Shown piece after piece: positions 59,973-64,000 of a stretch of DNA of 64,000 nucleotides. The number at the start of each line of letters is the position of its first letter. The first letter of the stretch is position 1. Position numbers and translations under genes: made by a program. Origin of the DNA: Mixta tenebrionis (GTDB lineage: Bacteria > Pseudomonadota > Gammaproteobacteria > Enterobacterales > Enterobacteriaceae); the NCBI RefSeq assembly GCF_006517625.1, contig NZ_VHQI01000015.1:7050-71049 (forward strand), read 5' to 3'. The notes under the pieces are model-generated. The model was not told the origin of the DNA. It ran no database searches and saw only the letters and a program-made list of their open reading frames with translations.

Positions 59973-60572
59973 ATGAGTGCAATCGCGCTTGGTATGATTA
60001 TTTTCGCGTATCTGTGCGGCTCTGTCTCCAGCGCCATCCTGGTGTGCCGGCTTGCCGGCCTGCCCGATCCGCGTCATAACGGCTCAGGCAATCCCGGCGC
60101 CACGAACGTACTGCGCATCGGCGGTAAAGGCGCGGCGGCGGCGGTGTTGGTGTTTGATATCCTGAAAGGGATGCTGCCGGTATGGCTGGCTTACGCAATG
60201 GGCGTTTCTCCGGTTTATCTTGGTCTGACGGCGATCGCCGCCTGTCTGGGCCATATCTATCCTGTCTTCTTTCACTTTCGCGGCGGCAAAGGCGTGGCCA
60301 CGGCGCTGGGCGCCATCGCGCCTATTGGCTGGGATTTGACCGGCCTGATGACCGGAACCTGGCTGTTGACCGTGCTGCTGAGCGGTTATTCATCGTTGGG
60401 CGCTATTGTCAGCGCGCTCATCGCGCCTTTCTATGTCTGGTGGTTTAAACCGCAGTTTACCTTTCCGGTAGCGATGCTTTCCTGTCTGATCCTGTTACGC
60501 CATCATGATAATATTCAGCGGCTGTGGCGCGGGCAGGAGTCGAAAATCTGGAAGAAAAAGCGTAAACCTTAA
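59973..60572 (+). CDS. plsY: Acyl-phosphate:glycerol-3-phosphate acyltransferase PlsY
   Basis: 199 aa, five membrane helices. The three loop motifs are visible: [20 protein letters not shown] (about residues 35-54), [12 protein letters not shown] (about 104-115) and [18 protein letters not shown] at the end. Makes lysophosphatidate with acyl-phosphate. In E. coli it neighbours tsaD; here a microcin-like gene lies between. Confidence 0.95.
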   Translation: MSAIALGMIIFAYLCGSVSSAILVCRLAGLPDPRHNGSGNPGATNVLRIGGKGAAAAVLVFDILKGMLPVWLAYAMGVSPVYLGLTAIAACLGHIYPVFFHFRGGKGVATALGAIAPIGWDLTGLMTGTWLLTVLLSGYSSLGAIVSALIAPFYVWWFKPQFTFPVAMLSCLILLRHHDNIQRLWRGQESKIWKKKRKP

Positions 60573-60879
60573 GATTATTTTATTTTCGGGCATATTTCAC
60601 GCCGGCTGGCAAATCAGGAAGGCGGGAAGCATGCTTAGTGAAGGCAAAAAATAATCACTTTCCGCCCTTTATTCGTTAAGCTCAATCATCCGGCCAACAC
60701 AGGTGCCGCCATCAAAGATGCACGCAGGGAAATATTTAACTGACTGGCAAGGTAGTTTATATTTCTGTTTATTCCCGTTTCGTCCGCAAATAAAATTTTT
60801 ACGATAGTAAGCGTCGCTTATTTTATTAAGGTGGTTTTGTTTTACAAGTAACTCACTACCAGTATACAAGGAAAACAAA
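60573..60879. other. Gap upstream of the microcin-like gene
   Basis: About 307 bases, AT-rich from 60720 on. A minus-strand frame (60669-60908) encodes four cysteines in its last 43 codons (CGRNGNKQKYKLPC, PACIFDGGTC) but has no ATG, only TTG starts, and overlaps the microcin-like start, so I do not call it a gene. It might be a degraded gene. The microcin-like promoter must lie in the right half. Confidence 0.4.
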
Positions 60880-61089
60880 ATGAGAAATCTTACTACACGT
60901 GAAATCAATCATGTCAGCGGCGGCGCTTATCTGGGCGAGGATGGAAAAATACATAACGACGTACCTGAATGGCAGCAAGTTTTAGATATCGTTAAGAACG
61001 CAATTTATGATTTTCTGAACCCCATCGCTAAACTGTTTGGCTTTGAACTGACGCCTCCCGGCTTCATGGTGGGCGCCGGCAAACCTTAA
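60880..61089 (+). CDS. Microcin-like precursor peptide with double-glycine leader
   Basis: 69 aa. The leader of 15 residues, MRNLTTREINHVSGG, matches the microcin V leader pattern (MR-LT--E---VSGG), which directs cleavage and export by a peptidase-containing ABC transporter with TolC. The mature part would be 54 residues starting AYLGEDG. Its centre, about residues 15-42 of the mature form, has hydrophobics every three to four positions (W, V, L, V, I, F, L, I, L, F), an amphipathic helix, and it ends Gly/Pro-rich. AAGGA lies seven bases before the ATG. No exporter or recognisable immunity gene is adjacent. Antibacterial action is inferred; a signalling peptide is an alternative. Confidence 0.75.
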   Translation: MRNLTTREINHVSGGAYLGEDGKIHNDVPEWQQVLDIVKNAIYDFLNPIAKLFGFELTPPGFMVGAGKP

Positions 61090-61149
61090 TCGGAAAAATG
61101 TGAATACGCTACGCCGAATTGCTGCTGCCAGTGTATCGACGTTAGTTAT

Positions 61150-61184
61150 CCGGCCTCGTTTATTGACGCTACAGGCGAGGCCGG
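61150..61184 (+). terminator. Hairpin downstream of the microcin-like gene
   Basis: CCGGCCTCG and CGAGGCCGG form a perfect 9-bp stem with a 17-base loop, 60 bases past the peptide stop. The following bases are AT-rich without a T-run, so it may act as a weak terminator or message stabiliser. Confidence 0.4.
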
Positions 61185-61488
61185 TACGATTATAACTTTC
61201 ATGATTTCTCTTCGCTGTCTATTTTCCTGCGTTAGAAAAAATTAAAAAAGGAATTGAGTCGGAACAGATTGACTCTTTTTAATGCGCGGGATGGAAATGC
61301 TATTTATCCGATGTTGCTAAGCAAGCTCAGCAGAAATTGACTTTGTTATCCGCTACGATAATCGAACCAGCAATATAATTTGTTGCTTTTTCTGCATCAG
61401 GTAACGGCGTTAACAAGGGCTGAACGAACAAACCAGCAAACGCCATAACGCCTGAACAGGCTGTCGGATAATTCGCTAACGTCATAAC

Positions 61489-61523
61489 AAAAAAGGGCGG
61501 CCGCTTATCAGAGCCAGCCCTTT
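61489..61523 (-). terminator. Intrinsic terminator of tsaD
   Basis: On the minus strand GGGC-T-GGC pairs with GCC-GCCC (one bulged T), followed by six T. It lies about 40 bases past the tsaD stop. Confidence 0.7.
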
Positions 61524-61560
61524 GGAGCCGAATGGTTGCGTTGCGACGACAACGTCCTGC

Positions 61561-62577
61561 TCAGGCAATCGCCGGCAGTTCAGCCAGCGGCCAGCGCGGA
61601 CGCACGCTGACGCTAAGATCGCCGCGGGTACCGCCTTTCAGACGCACCATACCGGCATAGGCGATCATCGCGCCGTTATCGGTACAGAATTCAGGACGGG
61701 CGTAAAAAACCTCGCCGCCCCGCGCCTGCATCATTTCCGCCAGCTTCAGGCGCAGCGTTCGGTTGGCGCTGACGCCGCCCGCCATCACCAGCCGTTTAAA
61801 ACCGGTTTGATCCAGCGCGCGTTTACATTTAATCGCCAGCGTATCCACAACCGCATCTTCAAAAGCGCGCGCGATATCGGCGCGGGTTTGCGCATCGTCG
61901 CTGTTCTCGCGAATGGTATTGGCGGCAAAGGTTTTTAAACCGGAAAAGCTGAAGTCCAGCCCTGGCCGGTCGGTCATCGGGCGCGGAAACGTAAAGCGCC
62001 CCGCCGTTCCCTGCTGCGCCATACGCGACAGCATCGGCCCGCCGGGGTAATCCAGCCCCAGCAGCTTGGCGGTTTTATCGAAGGCTTCGCCTGCGGCGTC
62101 GTCAATAGATTCGCCCAGCAAGCGATACTCGCCGATGCCGGTAACGCTAATCAGCTGGGTATGTCCGCCGGATACCAGCAGTGCGACAAAGGGAAACTGC
62201 GGCGGATTATCTTCCAGCATCGGCGCCAGCAGGTGCCCTTCCATATGGTGCACCGGCACGGCAGGAACCTGCCAGGCGAAAGCCAGCGAGCGGCCGATAG
62301 TGGCGCCGACCAGCAGCGCGCCGACCAGACCAGGGCCGGCGGTCCAGGCAACCGCGTCAATATCTTTGCCCGTCAGCCCCGCCTCCTGCAGCGCAGCCTG
62401 AATTAACGGCACTGTTTTACGCACGTGATCGCGCGAAGCCAGTTCCGGCACCACACCGCCATAATCGGCATGGACTTTCACCTGACTATAGAGTTGATTA
62501 GCGAGCAGACCGGCCCGATCGTCATAAATGGCGACGCCGGTTTCATCACAGGATGTTTCAATACCCAGAACGCGCAT
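61561..62577 (-). CDS. tsaD: tRNA threonylcarbamoyladenosine transferase TsaD
   Basis: 338 aa. Transfers threonylcarbamoyl to A37 of ANN-decoding tRNAs with TsaB and TsaE. ASKHA fold; metal ligands in [12 protein letters not shown] (HxxxH), [11 protein letters not shown], and [12 protein letters not shown] with [10 protein letters not shown] near the end. Start ATG 62577 ([14 protein letters not shown]) with AGAGG about 11 bases upstream. Divergent from rpsU. Confidence 0.97.
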   Translation of the reverse strand: MRVLGIETSCDETGVAIYDDRAGLLANQLYSQVKVHADYGGVVPELASRDHVRKTVPLIQAALQEAGLTGKDIDAVAWTAGPGLVGALLVGATIGRSLAFAWQVPAVPVHHMEGHLLAPMLEDNPPQFPFVALLVSGGHTQLISVTGIGEYRLLGESIDDAAGEAFDKTAKLLGLDYPGGPMLSRMAQQGTAGRFTFPRPMTDRPGLDFSFSGLKTFAANTIRENSDDAQTRADIARAFEDAVVDTLAIKCKRALDQTGFKRLVMAGGVSANRTLRLKLAEMMQARGGEVFYARPEFCTDNGAMIAYAGMVRLKGGTRGDLSVSVRPRWPLAELPAIA

Positions 62578-63094
<517 letters not shown>

Positions 63095-63154
63095 TTTCTT
63101 CCGGAAGCACCGCGCTTCCACCGCGTGTTAAACGCAGACAGAGTCAAGTTAGAG

Positions 63155-63188
63155 GCCGTGCTTTCCGGAAGGAAGCGCGGCTTATTTT
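63155..63188 (+). terminator. Attenuating terminator between rpsU and dnaG
   Basis: GCCGTGCTTTC pairs with GGAAGCGCGGC (11 bp, G-U pairs allowed) followed by TTATTTT. It sits 61 bases past rpsU and 28 before dnaG, matching the known internal terminator that keeps dnaG low. Confidence 0.7.
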
Positions 63189-63215
63189 CGTTTATGAGCG
63201 AAGAAAACGGGGCTT

Positions 63216-64000
63216 ATGGCCGGACGAATTCCACGCGTATTTATCAATGACTTACTTGCCCGCACGGACATTGTGGACCTGATCGATGCCCGCGTTAAGC
63301 TGAAGAAGCAGGGTAAGAATTTCCACGCGTGCTGTCCTTTCCATAACGAAAAAACCCCTTCCTTCACCGTTAACGGCGAGAAGCAGTTCTACCACTGTTT
63401 CGGCTGCGGCGCGCACGGCAACGCGATCGATTTCCTGATGAATTACGATCGTCTGGAATTTGTCGAAAGTATTGAAGAGCTGGCGACGCAGCATGGCCTG
63501 GAAGTGCCCTACGAAGCGGGCAGCGGCCCAAGCCAGCTGGAACGCCATCAGCGCCAAAGCCTGTATCAGCTGATGTCCGGCCTGGCCGATTTTTATCAGC
63601 AGGCGCTGAACCAGCCGCAGGCGGAATCAGCGCGCGCCTATTTGCATCAGCGCGGGTTAAGTCATGAAGTCATTGCGCACTTTGCTATCGGCTTCGCCCC
63701 GCCCGGCTGGGATAATGCGCTAAAGCGCTTTGGCCGTAATCCTGAAGATCGTCAGTCGCTGACGGACGCGGGAATGCTGGTTACCAACGATCAGGGACGC
63801 AGCTACGATCGCTTCCGCGATCGCGTGATGTTTCCTATTCGCGATAAGCGAGGCCGGGTTATCGGCTTCGGCGGACGCGTGCTGGGTGACGGCACGCCAA
63901 AATATCTCAACTCGCCGGAAACCGATATTTTCCACAAAGGCCGCCAGCTGTATGGCCTGTACGAAGCGCAGAAACAGCATGCCGAACCTGCAAAGCTATT
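63216..64000 (+). CDS. dnaG: DNA primase DnaG, 5' part (runs off the window)
   Basis: First 261 codons. The CHC2 zinc-binding domain is intact (CCPFHNEKTPSF at about residues 39-50, then FYHCFGCGAHGNAIDF), followed by the start of the catalytic core (RFRDRVMFPIRDKRGRVIGF, PKYLNSPETDIFHKG, conserved primase motifs). ATG 63216 preceded by a weak site. Synthesises replication primers. Truncated only by the window edge. Confidence 0.97.
   Translation, partial: MAGRIPRVFINDLLARTDIVDLIDARVKLKKQGKNFHACCPFHNEKTPSFTVNGEKQFYHCFGCGAHGNAIDFLMNYDRLEFVESIEELATQHGLEVPYEAGSGPSQLERHQRQSLYQLMSGLADFYQQALNQPQAESARAYLHQRGLSHEVIAHFAIGFAPPGWDNALKRFGRNPEDRQSLTDAGMLVTNDQGRSYDRFRDRVMFPIRDKRGRVIGFGGRVLGDGTPKYLNSPETDIFHKGRQLYGLYEAQKQHAEPAKL

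Larger units (their letters stand above)
61090..61560. other. Gap between the microcin-like gene and tsaD
   Basis: About 470 bases, lower in GC than the flanks. It has a 9-bp hairpin at 61150-61184, T-runs near 61275 and the tsaD terminator at the right. A minus-strand 52-codon ATG frame (61327-61485) has no ribosome site and reads out of the tsaD terminator, so I leave it uncalled; an immunity gene is therefore not evident. Confidence 0.5.

Noticed and set aside
61327-61485. 52-codon minus-strand ATG frame beside the microcin-like gene, considered as immunity gene
   Set aside because: Its start directly follows the tsaD terminator T-run with no ribosome site and it lacks a clear membrane helix pair; too weak to call.

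Overview
The window is chromosomal DNA of a GC-rich enterobacterium. The core gene order from exbD-exbB to dnaG follows the Escherichia coli backbone: exbBD, metC, yghB, yqhC, dkgA, ftsP-plsC-parC, mdaB-ygiN, parE-yqiA-cpdA-yqiB-nudF, tolC-ygiB-ygiC-ygiD-zupT, ribB, ubiK, hldE-glnE-ygiF, ygiM-cca, uppP, folB, plsY, tsaD, rpsU-dnaG. Several E. coli genes are missing (mqsRA, qseBC, yqhD, ygiQ). Together with the accessory content this fits Erwiniaceae (Pantoea/Mixta/Erwinia-like) better than Escherichia, but the genus is an inference.

Bases 1-21000 are mostly accessory. A complete malonate decarboxylase operon (mdcABCDEFGH, minus strand) encodes the biotin-independent enzyme, its prosthetic-group synthesis and loading enzymes, and an AEC-type carrier. 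After an 836-base gap come an orphan FimZ/EvgA-like response regulator, a YjlB-type cupin, a YlaC-family membrane protein, a YdcR-type GntR/aminotransferase regulator, REP-like tandem repeats and an MHYT-GGDEF-EAL cyclic-di-GMP protein. Then follow a five-gene archaic (Csu-type) chaperone-usher pilus operon and a citrate/tricarballylate-type MFS transporter.

Bases 21000-35800 are core genes carrying an inserted TRAP transporter (dctPQM) between exbB and metC. exbB has a strong Fur-box match. Bases 35800-38300, between ygiN and parE, are an accessory pocket: an in-frame 33-base minisatellite, a stand-alone holin-like gene and an AT-richer LysR-type regulator.

Bases 38300-64000 are again core: topoisomerase IV ParE, cAMP and ADP-ribose hydrolases, the TolC cluster, zinc uptake, an FMN riboswitch on ribB, LPS heptose, glutamine synthetase regulation, CCA addition, undecaprenyl-phosphate recycling and the rpsU-dnaG start of the macromolecular synthesis operon (dnaG runs off the right edge). 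The most unusual element is a 69-residue precursor at 60880-61089 between plsY and tsaD. Its leader is almost that of microcin V (double-glycine type), its core is a predicted amphipathic helix, and no recognisable immunity or export gene lies beside it.
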